A stretch of 64,000 nucleotides of DNA from Mermis nigrescens (lineage: Eukaryota > Nematoda > Enoplea > Mermithida > Mermithidae). Below, piece by piece: positions 1 through 11,600 of the stretch. A program made the position numbers and the translations under genes. The stretch is taken from the NCBI GenBank assembly GCA_036768485.1, contig JAVLUZ010000143.1, positions 6,825,531 through 6,889,530 on the forward strand. The letters run 5' to 3'. Every line of letters starts with the position of its first letter. Positions within the stretch are counted from its first letter, which is position 1. The notes beneath the pieces were generated by a model. That model had not been told where the DNA came from and did no database searches. It worked only from the letters and a program-made list of their open reading frames with translations.

Positions 1-812
1 ATTGTAATCCATGCACAAGATTTCGTGAAAGGGGCTACAGGTAGGTACCTTTTTTCTGCTGCAACATTGAATGGACTAAATTGCCTCGAGTTCTTCTTGC
101 CTGTGTTAACCAAAGTTTCTTCTCTGTTCACTTATGTATTGCTTACTCGTTTATCATGCTGATTGTTGCTGATCATTATTTTTAAATTGTGAGTTTCTGC
201 GCGTTTTGCGAATCAGAAATTCGTATGCGCGTTGTTGATCGTTCTTTTTTAATCTATACATATGAATAGTTCTGTTCAGTGTTTTGCGGCCTGAATTATA
301 TATACAGACATTACATTGCCTAAGTTACTTTTACGAGCCAATAAAATCAATTACCTACTTAAGTAGTCCATTTCTCATATTTCTGAGCATGAATTTCAAG
401 AATATTTATCGACGTTAAGCCGACAGATTACGGTACGTATATCAGGTCAATGCTATGCATAATCGCAACGCAATCCGTCAGCTTATTGCCGGATTTTAAA
501 ACTTGTGCTTGAAAGGACTATAATTGCGCTTAGGTGGGAGGAATGCAAGTGAATGTGTATACGTTATCCCATCCATATCGGCCATTGGCTGGCCTCGACT
601 TCCAGCACTTAGCCAGTCGTGATGTAGGCAAAAACAATGCCACTAATGCCGATTCGTTGGCGTAAATTTCAGACTTCCCAAAATTGAATTTTTGGGATAT
701 TTCACGATTTTTGCCGATTTTACACCACCCAAACCTCCACGGAAATAACATGATGCTCTCCTGTAGATGAAACTATTAGCAAATACGTAAACGCGCAGAG
801 ACGTGAGACGAC

Positions 813-1033
813 CACACCTGGGCGTGGGGGTATGCACCCCCACAAACCAAAATACCCTCCCCAGAGTTCAATTTTTGAGATTTTTTTCTTCGCAATTTTT
901 TGATGCCAATGGATGTTGCTTGATGAGAAACGTCGAAAAATGGTGTTTTTATCGCCATACCACCATTTTTAAGGCCATTTTTGACCTTCAAAAAATCTTG
1001 TACCCCCCAGAATTTTCTTGCTGCCCACGTATG
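813..1033 (+). mobile_element. Family A short element (copy 1)
   Basis: 221 bp. Starts CACACCTGGGC and ends with the inverse of CATACGTGGGC. Flanked by GAGACGAC (805-812) and GAGACGAT (1034-1041), an 8-bp target duplication with one change. Internally alike to 3256-3488 and 15581-15830. No coding capacity, so non-autonomous. Confidence 0.85.
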
Positions 1034-1041
1034 GAGACGAT

Positions 1042-1257
1042 CACACGTGTGGTGAATTTGGGGGTGTCTGCACCTTCAGAAGGCCGAATACCGCCAAAAT
1101 ACAATTTTTGTAATTTTTTCACAATTTTTTGACGCCGACGTATAGTGCTCGATGAAAAATGTTAAAATAAGGTGTTTTTCGCCCTACCACCATTTTTTGA
1201 CCTTGGAAATATCTTGCACCAGTCACCACCCCCCAATTTTGGTGCTGCCCACCTATG
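1042..1257 (+). mobile_element. Family A short element (copy 2, tandem with copy 1)
   Basis: 216 bp, diverged. Begins directly after the right duplication of copy 1 (GAGACGAT) and is followed by GAGATGAC (1258-1265). Ends GCTGCCCACCTATG like the others. Two elements therefore share one target separated by three target copies. Confidence 0.75.
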
Positions 1258-1323
1258 GAGATGACTATACTGTTTCGTATACAGACTTGCGCCTTTCAAT
1301 TATCGATTTCTAGCAGTTGCAAA

Positions 1324-1444
1324 CACGTGTGCGTGATGGGGGTTTAGGCACTACCGGTAGATCCTTAGAATTGTATTTTTTGTGACTCGCCAGTTTAACA
1401 CTACATACTTAGACCGTCCAGAATTTGGTTGCTGCCCATGTATG
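1324..1444 (+). mobile_element. Family A short element (deletion derivative)
   Basis: 121 bp from CACGTGTGCG to GCCCATGTATG, flanked by GTTGCAAA (1316-1323) and GTTGTAAA (1445-1452). Confidence 0.7.
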
Positions 1445-2483
1445 GTTGTAAACCTCTATGTTTTGTGATTGCGTATAACTGATATATGTACATACGAGTA
1501 TTTACCGTACCTATACCTACTACCTTGCTGTCAGCTTATGTTACGTCGATAGAAATTCTTGAAAGGAAATAGCTGTTCTGTAAAGCAGACTTCAGGCATA
1601 AAACAACGCATACATACAATCTATTACACAAGTATACACATAATACGAGAGAATAAAAGAACGAAACATGGTCAGACAATTTACGAAGTCAATATCTATT
1701 AAAAATATGTTCGGTCGAACCATTGCATAGAATAGGACAAGTCGAAAAAGCACTTGGAAAAATAGATTGTATCATGGCGTCATAGCAGTTGTGGCTAAGG
1801 ACAGTTTACACAAAACTGCAAAATAAAACGAAGATGAGTTGCACTCCATCTTTAGTCACACACAGCAATAAGCCGAAAATCCTTAGTAACACACAGCAAT
1901 GAGCAGAAACTGACTTTACCAATATTTGTCACTAGTCAGCTGAAGTAAAACACGAACTTCATTTTGAGCAATAAATTGATTTCGCAGTATATGTAGCTAT
2001 GTACGTAGCAAGAATATAAGAAAAATGCATTTTCTATAAGGATAGGCACCTACCTTTTACGAAATCATTTGTAGTAGCGAACGTGAATGTTGTAGATCTT
2101 TGGAGGTGTCATGAAATTAAGAGCTATAGCTATGCCTACTTAATTGGCAATAAGAAAATGCAATCAATGCGCTATACTTCGAATAAAACTTTCCAATCAA
2201 TGCCTAGAAGAATTTAATTGAAATGAAACACCACAAACATGCGCTACGCTACTACTGCAATTTTCATTCGCAGCAATCTAGCGAATTTCGTTCATCATTT
2301 CCATTTTTGTAAAAAGATAATACGAAAAACGATTCGATAAAATCGGTAAAGCAATAAACGTAAACGTATACATATTTGTACATACATGTCATACGTTTAT
2401 GGAACGAAGAAAGATTCGACAAGTGAATGAAAAACGAAACACATTACTGAGATTACAAATGCAAATTTTACAGTCACGCTATT

Positions 2484-2650
2484 TCAATCTTCGTCATCGC
2501 TGGATAACGTTATTTCGATGGGTGAATGATTGGAAAGCGCTGGGGTACTTTTATTGGTCGTAGCCGATGGTAAGTTATCGCTGCTTGCATCTGGAGTACT
2601 GCGTCCAGTTGTTCCTCCGAAACTACGAATAATTTCACTTAATGGGCAAT
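2484..2650 (-). CDS. RAD54L2: RAD54L2 exon 22 (stop codon, acidic C-terminus)
   Basis: Acceptor TCTCACTCAG|AT joins exon 21 in phase to give [15 protein letters not shown]. The exon then encodes a Ser/Thr/Asn-rich tail ending [13 protein letters not shown] and TGA at 2484. The hydrophobic-acidic end resembles the vertebrate terminus (DDDVIEVTGK) and exon 3, a likely SUMO-interaction motif. Confidence 0.82.
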
Positions 2651-5600
2651 CTGAGTGAGAAAATATGAAATCGAAATTCCCGATTGTCGACAAGAAAGTC
2701 AGAGAAGAATGTACACGTTAATAAGGTATTCGACATCGGCCAAAATTGTAAGTATACGAGGAGAGAAAATAAAACAGTAAAACCGCCCAATGCATATCTG
2801 CTCAAACAATTTTCCTGATAAATTGTGATCAATAGTAAATGGAACTTTTTCGCACCGATCGAACCCTTTGTAACAGACTCAGGGAGCTTTAAACTTAAGC
2901 ATAATCCAAAGACTGCTCTTGAAACGTACATATGCACCACTTACAAATATGACTTTCAAATTGGCGACAGAAAAGTACATAATATATAGGTGTACATAAA
3001 CTAGAGGTGCACCGGTGTCGCTTTTTTGAAGGTACCGGTGCTCCAGCATAGTGATATATTTTGTATTTTCAAAAATTTCGAAAAAGAGGCGCAGTCTTTC
3101 ACGTGCGAAATAGTATTTTTCGGCGTTTTGCCTTGTCTACTTCTATTTAAAATCGTTTTTGGCGAAGTTATGCTTGAAGATAGAAGAATACTATGCCGAA
3201 ATAGCTGTTCCTGCTCCTATAAACCTTATCATTGAACGAAAATATGGCTTCCAAGCACAAGTGGGCCTGGGGGGGGGGAATTTGGAGGGGCATGCAACCC
3301 CCAGAAGGCCGAATGCTTCCCCCAAAATTCAATTTTTGAATTTTTTGTTTTTTTTCTCGCAATTTTTTGATGCCAATGCTTGATGAGAAACGTTGAAAAA
3401 TGGTGTTTTTTCGCCATATCATCATTTTTGAGACCATTTTTGACCTTCAAGAATTTTGCACCCTCCAATAATTTCGGTGCCACCTATGCTTCCAGGCCGC
3501 CAATAAAGTAAATAAATGACATTAATAGGTATTACTCGGCGCGAAGCGCCGAAAAATTTGAGACATTATGATCATTGACGGCAGAAATCATTGCAAATTA
3601 CATATCCATTATTTATCTCGCCAACTATGTTGGGCCCAGGATTAGTGGGGGCGGCCGCCATCGCTAAATCCACCTCTGCTTATGGGGTTGATGGCTTGCA
3701 TGATGTAACCATGCTTTTAGGTAGCTAACTTCGTTTATTATCCTAGGAAAATGCGTCAATTATTTGCTTTAATCAAGTTTTGTTCATTTTTTATTTTCGC
3801 TGCAATATTTTTAATTATTTTCAGTACGAAAGTCTTTTACGCCGACATAAAAATCATGGGAATTGGCGAGCCAATTCCAAAAACTTTTCTCAAAAAACTT
3901 TTGGTGCTATACGCATCAAAAAACTTACTTTATACTTTGATGTTTTTGATCAGCTCTTTTATTCTAGACGTAAAAACAAAAGGCTTACAGAAAAAATTCA
4001 GTGTAAATCGGAAAAACATGGTCCAAACATTTAGCCCGAAGCGTCAAAAAATTAATGCTATTGAGCCAAAAAATCACTAGAAATGCTTGAACTAAAATTT
4101 TTTTTTCAAGATTCCAGAACACGGTTTTTTTTGTACTCGGCAAAGATTTTCCCGATGTACAAAGACTTTTCGGGACCGTCTTTGTACATGTACAAAGATT
4201 TTTGGGAAGACAAAAATTGCAAAAAAGGTCTGAAATTCGAGAAAATTTCGGCGCTTCGCGCCGAAATGAGTAATTGTGTGTTCTATATATCTTTATAATG
4301 GCAGAAATTGCATTTCAAAAGTAAAAATGTCAAATTTTTCGGCGCTTCGAGCCGTTTTAAGACGATTCTTAGTGATTTTTGCCCTTAGAGACCCAGAAAT
4401 TAGCTAAAACACTACGAAGAGTCGAAGAACTCTGTTTTTACCACACTAAAATCGCTGCTGTACCATATTATAGTACCCAAAATTTGTGTGTACAAAATGT
4501 ACAAAGATTTTTAGGAAGACAAAAACTGTAAAAAGGTGTAAAATTCCCGAAATTTTCGGCGCTTCGCGCCGAACTGATAAATTATTTGTCCTATATATCT
4601 TTAAAATGGCAGAATTTGCATTTAGAATGGAAAAATGTCAACATTTTTCGGCGCTTCGCGCCGTTTTCAGATAATTTTTAGTAATTATTGGCGTCAGAAA
4701 CCCAGAAATTAGCTAAAATACACTACCAAAGATCGAAAACCCTGTTTTACCGCTCTGAAATCGCTACTGTACTATATTATAGTACACAAAAATTTGCATG
4801 TACAAAATGTACAAAGACTTTTGGGGACCATCTTTGTACATGTACAAACGGACCTTGTACAAAAAAAACACTGTTCCAGAAGATTAAAAAGTATATGCGG
4901 ATTACTATCCTTTTGCGAGGAATAAAGAGCCGCTCTGGGGTTCAACACCAAAAACGCCCGACACAAGAACACGTAAGATGTTAAGATGTAGTAATTTAGA
5001 GTTCGTCGCAATCTAAAATTGCATTAAAAGTCACATAATTTGATACCTGATAGTAACACCGATTAGCATTTTACGATTTGCTTGAATTATCGGTCAAAAC
5101 CTCGGTGAAACCACTAGAAGAAATATATTAGTTGAGTATTGCAAGTGTTATTCACCTGATCAATGTGAAATAAAATGTTAAATTGAAACAGTGATTTGGA
5201 TAAAAAATTAAGATCATTTGTTTAAATCTACTTCTTTATTCAAGATTTAGCCGGCGCCAGTGTCGCCCTGGCACCGGCACGCTAGTCTCATTCCCATCCC
5301 TAACATAAACAGCTAAAAATTCAAGAGAAATAACATAGCATAAATATATTTCGTATCAATTTTTTTACTGACTTTAACGTCGTAAGTTTAAGGCTTATTA
5401 AAATTTTTATCCAGTTCGTTACTGTCAAAAGAAATCCGCACAAGGATGCAAAGTCGAAAATTAAACAAAATATGTACATACATACATTATGACATTGATC
5501 ACGATCTTCGCCTGTAACTTGCAACAAGAATAATCATGAAAGTCACATTGAAAAATTCAGCGCACTAAGCAAATAATAATGACATTAGGCCCTAAATATT

Positions 5601-8600
5601 TACAGAATGAACCATATCTGCTGAAGAATATAGAATCGTACTAAATTTTGGTAAAATGTTTAGCGATAAATCAATGCTAACCAAAAATCGAACCACTTGC
5701 ATCCAAAACATGTCCATTGCTAGTTCGCACCAAGGTTGGAAGATCGATCTGTTTGATCACATCAACCGGCTCTCCTACAATGACCAAACCTACCGTTCCA
5801 GGAATATGAGTGCTCGGCAGAGTTAGCGCTAAAGATAGAAAAATGAAATTATGCAATTTTAGTATTTGAAGCTTCCTAGATTCGCATAAATTTTGAATCT
5901 ACGACGTTTGCCTGCATATGTAAATTGGTAATGAAAGAAGACTACCTGCCTTGATGTGATGGCATTAAAAAAAGATTGAGGAAGTGCAGCCAAGCAAATA
6001 AATATTTTAATTAGAATACATAAACAAAAAAGCAAATAAGAATTGAGAATCAATTCTATTCTTTAAAGCATGAATTTCTATGGTCTCATTAATTTCCTCC
6101 ACGCTAACCACACACACACACACACACACACATGCACGCAAGCACGCACACACACACACACACACCTAACTATCGGTCGAAGAAGAACTTTCAAATGCTT
6201 TGGCTTTGGGTACAAAAATTACCCTCTATCCGATCACTGACCATCAAGTGAGATGCAATACATGAACAAATGTAGAAGTGTTAAGAATACAGACAATCAC
6301 GAACGTAACCAGCCGGCCAGGAATGAAAAAATATTTTTATTTTTCACAAGGGTCCCGCAAACGAAAAAAATTATAAATTCTAGAAGTGTACTAAAAGGCA
6401 AGCCAAAATACGTTTTTAACACACTTTTGAGCTACTAAACTCAATTCATCATTTTCAAAATTATTTTTCTTCGGAAAACCGCAAAATTTAATGCAAAGAC
6501 AAGAATTTTGAGATGTTTCGGAGTCAAGCTTGAACTTGATGTTGAGAAATTAGTCATAAAGATTCGATTTTTTTTGAAATTTCCCTCTTCACCGTGGTAC
6601 ATATAGACGTCGTCAAGACACGCCAAAAAATGCCATTATTTTCGTGTAGCTCCTAATGGTCCCCGAGATACGTATAGGACTCCAAAAATTTAGAGCCCCC
6701 TCGAAACAAAATCCTGGTCACGCCCATGTGGACAACATTTATAAAATAAGCATACTTCGAGGAGATAAAAGGTGCATTACAACGGCGTTTGGTCCAACGT
6801 TAACCGGTGGGAACATGCCGACATGCGGCCCGATATCAGCGCCATTCCTATAAGCTCTATTGGCAGTGCCATCGGCATATTTCAGGTGCAACGGCAGGGG
6901 AGTACACTTTTGAGGAGGTGGTAGGCGTTCGAGGGGTCTGAAGCAAAGACATGCACACACGTATATTATCTTACTGCGAAGCACTGTAATATGCATGCGT
7001 CTGGATCAGGGTTTCTCGTACAAGACCCCGTTACATACGCAAAGATGACCCAAAAGGCTTTCCTACTTTTTGTACAAAAAAAACGTTTCACATATCATGT
7101 AGTTGAATGTGCATCTGAAGAAGGCCTTTATCAATCTATTTTCGTGCTTGCTATGGATCCACTTCTGCAGCTTATGATGATGGACAACAGTGATGTTTTA
7201 CGTTTTCCCCTACCTGTACAAAATTCAAATTTGCAGCATTTGAAAAGCAAGCAGTGCAGAAAATAGTACGAAATGCTGAAATTACTTTTCTTTTCATCCA
7301 AAAAGACCGTTTTACCTGTACAAACAATAAGCCAGAGTCATACATGGGCAGCACCAAAATTCTAGGGGGGGGGTCAAGACGGGTCAAATCGCCAAAAACG
7401 TCAATAAAAAAATTATAATTCTGGGGGTCTACAGTAATCTGCGGGGGTTTTCAACTTCTGGCGGGTACAACCACCCACGCCCATGTGTGCCTGTCAGCCG
7501 GGCGAACACCTCATCTCTAATTACAACTAATTTCAATATTTTGAATGCTTCCAGGTTGCTTTTATTGCCTTGTTAGGTACTTTCTTCTTACTAAAAGTCT
7601 AAAGCATCTAATGATAACTCAAATTTTCTAGTAATAGATCAAGTTTCTAGCGAAAAGTATCGGCCGCATCTGGCTATAATGGCCGCTAATTTGAGAGGAA
7701 GAAAAAGACCGGTTTCTATCTTACTAACTTGCACAAAACAGTGCCTTTTTCTGACCAAAACTAAAAAATAGCTCTTTTGACTAAAATGATTAGGAAAGTT
7801 TTGAAGAAAAAACAACTTATGAAACAAAATTATATGAGTATGGCCGATTTTGTGGTGATTAGTTCTCGGACGAGTCCGACTGGACTATAAAATCTCCAAT
7901 CATATTCCATCCCAGAGAACCAGAAATCAACCTTCCCCATTTTCGACAAAAAGTGTGTTTTTTTGGCCATACTAGATGCTTTTTTGCAATTTTTGGTCGA
8001 AAAATGGATTTAATTCACCCCTAAAATGGCCGACCACCCCATCAAAATTTTGAGTTGTTACATGTCTGTACAAAGGGATCTCTACTTAGATTTCAAAATT
8101 CAAATACTCGCAGGAATAACGTAACAAATATGGAAGATGTTTTCATGTATCTAAGTCCCACAGACCTAAATATGAGAAATATTAGCAAAACTCACAGATT
8201 TAGTAGCAAAAGAAAATCATTCTTAAAAAGCAGCTTATTAGTTTTTTACGAAAGTAGGTCACACGTGCAAATAGGGAACCTTTTGAGAAGTTAGATGGAC
8301 AGGTAATATCAAGTGATAACCTCCTTTTGATAGAAAATCATCAAAAAGTTCGGAATATTTTTAAACTTCGCACTGAAATCATACACGTAAGAGCAGTGGG
8401 TGGGCAGTGGCGGATTCAGGATTTTATGACAGAGGCGGAACCCCCAAATTTTCATAATAGTCTAAAATTGTCTAAAAAATCCGCTCATTATGCTTAACGT
8501 AGCGCTTTTTGTCATCGTTTGATACTCAGAATCATTTTTTATAGAAAAAAGTTCAAAAATTTTCTTTAAAACCCGCGCAAAATTATTGCAAAAATCGGCA

Positions 8601-11600
8601 CAAAGCGTTAAAAGATACTCTAGAAATTATTGTAAGAACAAAAAAATCCTTGTTTCGTACATAAACTACTTTTTCGACGTAAAGACATGATTTTTAGAGC
8701 ACCAAGGAAGTTAATAAATGTCATCAATGAGTACTACTCGGCGCAAAGCGCCAGAAAATTTTGAAAAACTACGATAGAATTGGCTAAAATCATCCGAAAA
8801 ATTCATATTGCTCTCTATAACGCCCAACTGTTTTTCGATAACAGAGAGCGGCCGCCCGCCCGCCTTCTCTAAATCTGCACTTGAGGTTGGGGCATCCCCA
8901 CCATACATGGACATAGGGAGGGGTGAGAGGGGGTCCTCGTCCCCCGCTGAAGGGTCCAAAAGTTAGGTAATGTCGAGCAGTTTGAGCCAAAAATAGTATA
9001 TTTTCGGGCAATTTTGAAGCAAAAATAGTCAGAAACGCGATTTATTGTAGAAAAACATCCTCGATTTTACCCCTCCCTGAGCCCAAAATATCGGTTTGAC
9101 TCCTCCCTGGCCAACCTGACATTGTGCATCTATGATCCCCACCCAAAGTTTGTTGATCCCTAACGTTCAATCTCATAAATTTTCTAACCCCAATGCAAAA
9201 ACTGACATTTTATGGCCCTTTTTATGCGCTTTTTTGACATGTTTGGCAAAAAATTGGCGGCCATTTACCCTTCCAAACATGTGACGGCTCGAAATTCCGA
9301 TCCCTGGCCATTTTCAGGGGGTGGGGAAAAATGACCTTCATTTTTGGCCAAAAACGGTCAAAAATTGCAAGCTTTTCCAGAAAAGGGCAGGGGTCAAAAA
9401 TTTTCTGACTTCGGGGAGGATGAGGAGACGGCCTTGGGTGGGAGATTCCCCATCCCCCTTTTACATGCCTGAACCCTTCCCCCTCCCTAAAAATGGCCGA
9501 CTACCGCTCAGCCAAAATTTCGAGCGTTACGTGTTTGACTGAAATGATTCCAAATAGAAATAGACTTAAAAATAGCGAAAAAACGCCATTTTACACTTAT
9601 GAAGAAAATGTCGGGTACTGCTCTTATTAAAATCTGCATTTGCCATTGGTCCCTACCATTGGTTGGCAGCATACGTGGGCAGCAAGGAAATTCTGAGGGG
9701 GTCAGGGTGGGCAGAATCGCAAAAAATGTGACTAAAAATAGAATTCGGAGGGGTCTAAAGTAATCTGGGGGGTACAAACCCCCACGCCCATGTGTGGTCA
9801 GAGTGCTGGTATCGACCGAAAAATGCCAAATAAAAACAACGAACATGCGTGACCGATCGCGTCAGCAAACGCATTTATATCGATTACTGCAACTGAATTC
9901 ACTATATAAAACATAATGAAACTAATTGAAAAAATTGTTATAATTCAACAAAATAAAGATAAAAGCAAATTTTTGTGAACGGGACAAAGAAATTGAGGTT
10001 CGCACAAAGATTTTGGAGCTATCCTTGTAAAACGTATGAAGGCTTTTTGGGAAAAGTAATAGTAAAAGGTCAAGTGCTGTTTTAAGGATCAAAATGGCCA
10101 AAATAGCTTATAAAACGTTTTTGTGTGGTAATATCACATTTTAAAAGCATCTTTAAACATTTTGACAGCAAAATTTTCGGAGCTTAGCGCCAAATATGGT
10201 AATTACGATTTATTTAGCTCTGTATAAACAATTTGAAACCTCTTTGTACAGACTCAATAAGACTCAATAATATTTTACATTTATCTCTTCTTCTGTTTTC
10301 TAAAGATTCAATGCAAAAAATACATGATAACTTAAAGCCGCTTGTGCTGTTTTAGGATTAAATTAACTTGTTTATATTGTTTTGAGATTAAATTAACTCG
10401 TTCACGTACGAGTATATGTTAAATTGAATTCATAAACTCGATTGCGTTCATTACGAGATTCAATCGGCAGGCATATTGCACATGCATTCGTGAAACCGAC
10501 TGTAGAATCCGTTTGCATACTTTCATGCAATGCAAGTAAACAAGTAAGAAGAAAGCAAGTTGAGAAAGAAAAAGAAAACTCGTACTCGTTCTTCGCACCA
10601 TGACCTAAACTCAGTGGCCCAATAAAGTTTTTGGTCATTGAGTGAATTTCTGAACTGCTGCCACGCAACGCCCGTTTTTCTCGCTCATAATTCCGTTGAG
10701 CTTCACGCTTTTCGCTTGCACTCAAGTTTTGATCACCGCGATCTAGCAAAAGCGACTCGTGAGGCACTGGTTGCTGAAAATGTGAACGTACTGCTTTAGG
10801 TGCGAATTTAGCGATATTTTAGCTCATTAGTAGTGATTCACACTTCACAAGTAACCAGACGTACACAGCTTGGGAATTCTGGGGGAAGGTGGGGGTGTGG
10901 AATTTTAAAGTGAATTTTTTGGGTTCAGAAACAGTGGATAGGCGTCAAAAACATCGCTTTTCGGCGTTTCCGACGATGCGGTATCTTTCTATCCTTTTAT
11001 AACATAAAAACATACAAATTTCGAAAACAATGAAAAAGTCGAATAAATTGAACAAAATATTATCAAAACATGAGTATATGGCGTGAAGCGCCGAAAATTT
11101 GACACTTTTGAGCAAATAGATAGCTAAAAACGCTTAAAAAGCAACTTTTCTGCGAATTTTCGGGGAATTTTTAAAAAACCGCGAATTCTATGGGGGGCGG
11201 GGGGTAAAGAAATTTCTGGGAAAGAGGTGAAATCCCCCAAGATAATATATGCAGGTAAGGCACTCTCAGCTGGTAAAGGTAGTACTGCTACCAGTATAGG
11301 TACATACATTACATATAAAGAATATCAACAAGCGCCTGATTTTATGAGTAAAATCATTGGTACTGAACATTGTACAGATTACGTAGCACGACTGGTCCTG
11401 GGGTTTAGCTGTAACGAACAACTCAAAGTATTACTGAGTTAAACAGCCTTAAAAGGAAATGTTGACGTTAAAGCAGAACAAAAACTGCCATTACATATCT
11501 ACATATCCAAGGTATCTAGCTGATTTAAGATTAAATTGAATTTGCAATATAATTCTACTTTTTCCTATTTTCGACTATCTCACCCTACTTTTCACATACA

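Larger units (their letters stand above)
1..2483. other. 3' flank of RAD54L2: three short elements, no supported gene
   Basis: Contains three CATACATG-type elements between 813 and 1444 and AT-rich unique-looking DNA otherwise. Bases about 405-500 resemble the repeat unit near 59580-59680 (shared word TCAGCTTATTGCCG). Bases 1-40 might be the end of a plus-strand exon (see findings). Confidence 0.5.
3002..5302. mobile_element. Non-autonomous hAT-like element, TAGRGRTG ends, GC-palindrome termini
   Basis: 2.3 kb in intron 21. Left end TAGAGGTGCACCGG, right end the inverse of TAGGGATGGGAATG, flanked by a perfect 8-bp duplication ACATAAAC (2994-3001 and 5303-5310). Both ends hold palindromic words (GGTACCGG, GGCGCC). 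The interior holds a family A element (3256-3488), a piece of the GGCGGCCGCC family (about 3500-3690) and a repeated TGTACAAAG/hairpin module (4080-4870). No transposase frame seen. Confidence 0.8.

Noticed and set aside
803..1132. 109-codon plus-strand ORF
   Set aside because: It runs through a family A element and its flanks. The same type of ORF appears wherever family A occurs (3159-3383, 15641-15877) and follows the repeat, not a protein family.
9508..9846. 112-codon minus-strand ORF
   Set aside because: Crosses the boundary of a short element (9670-9796); no recognisable domain.
10402..10598. Continuation of the exon 20 reading frame
   Set aside because: Becomes Phe/Ser/Cys-rich without similarity to the family after GHG; the frame is probably intronic beyond the donor.
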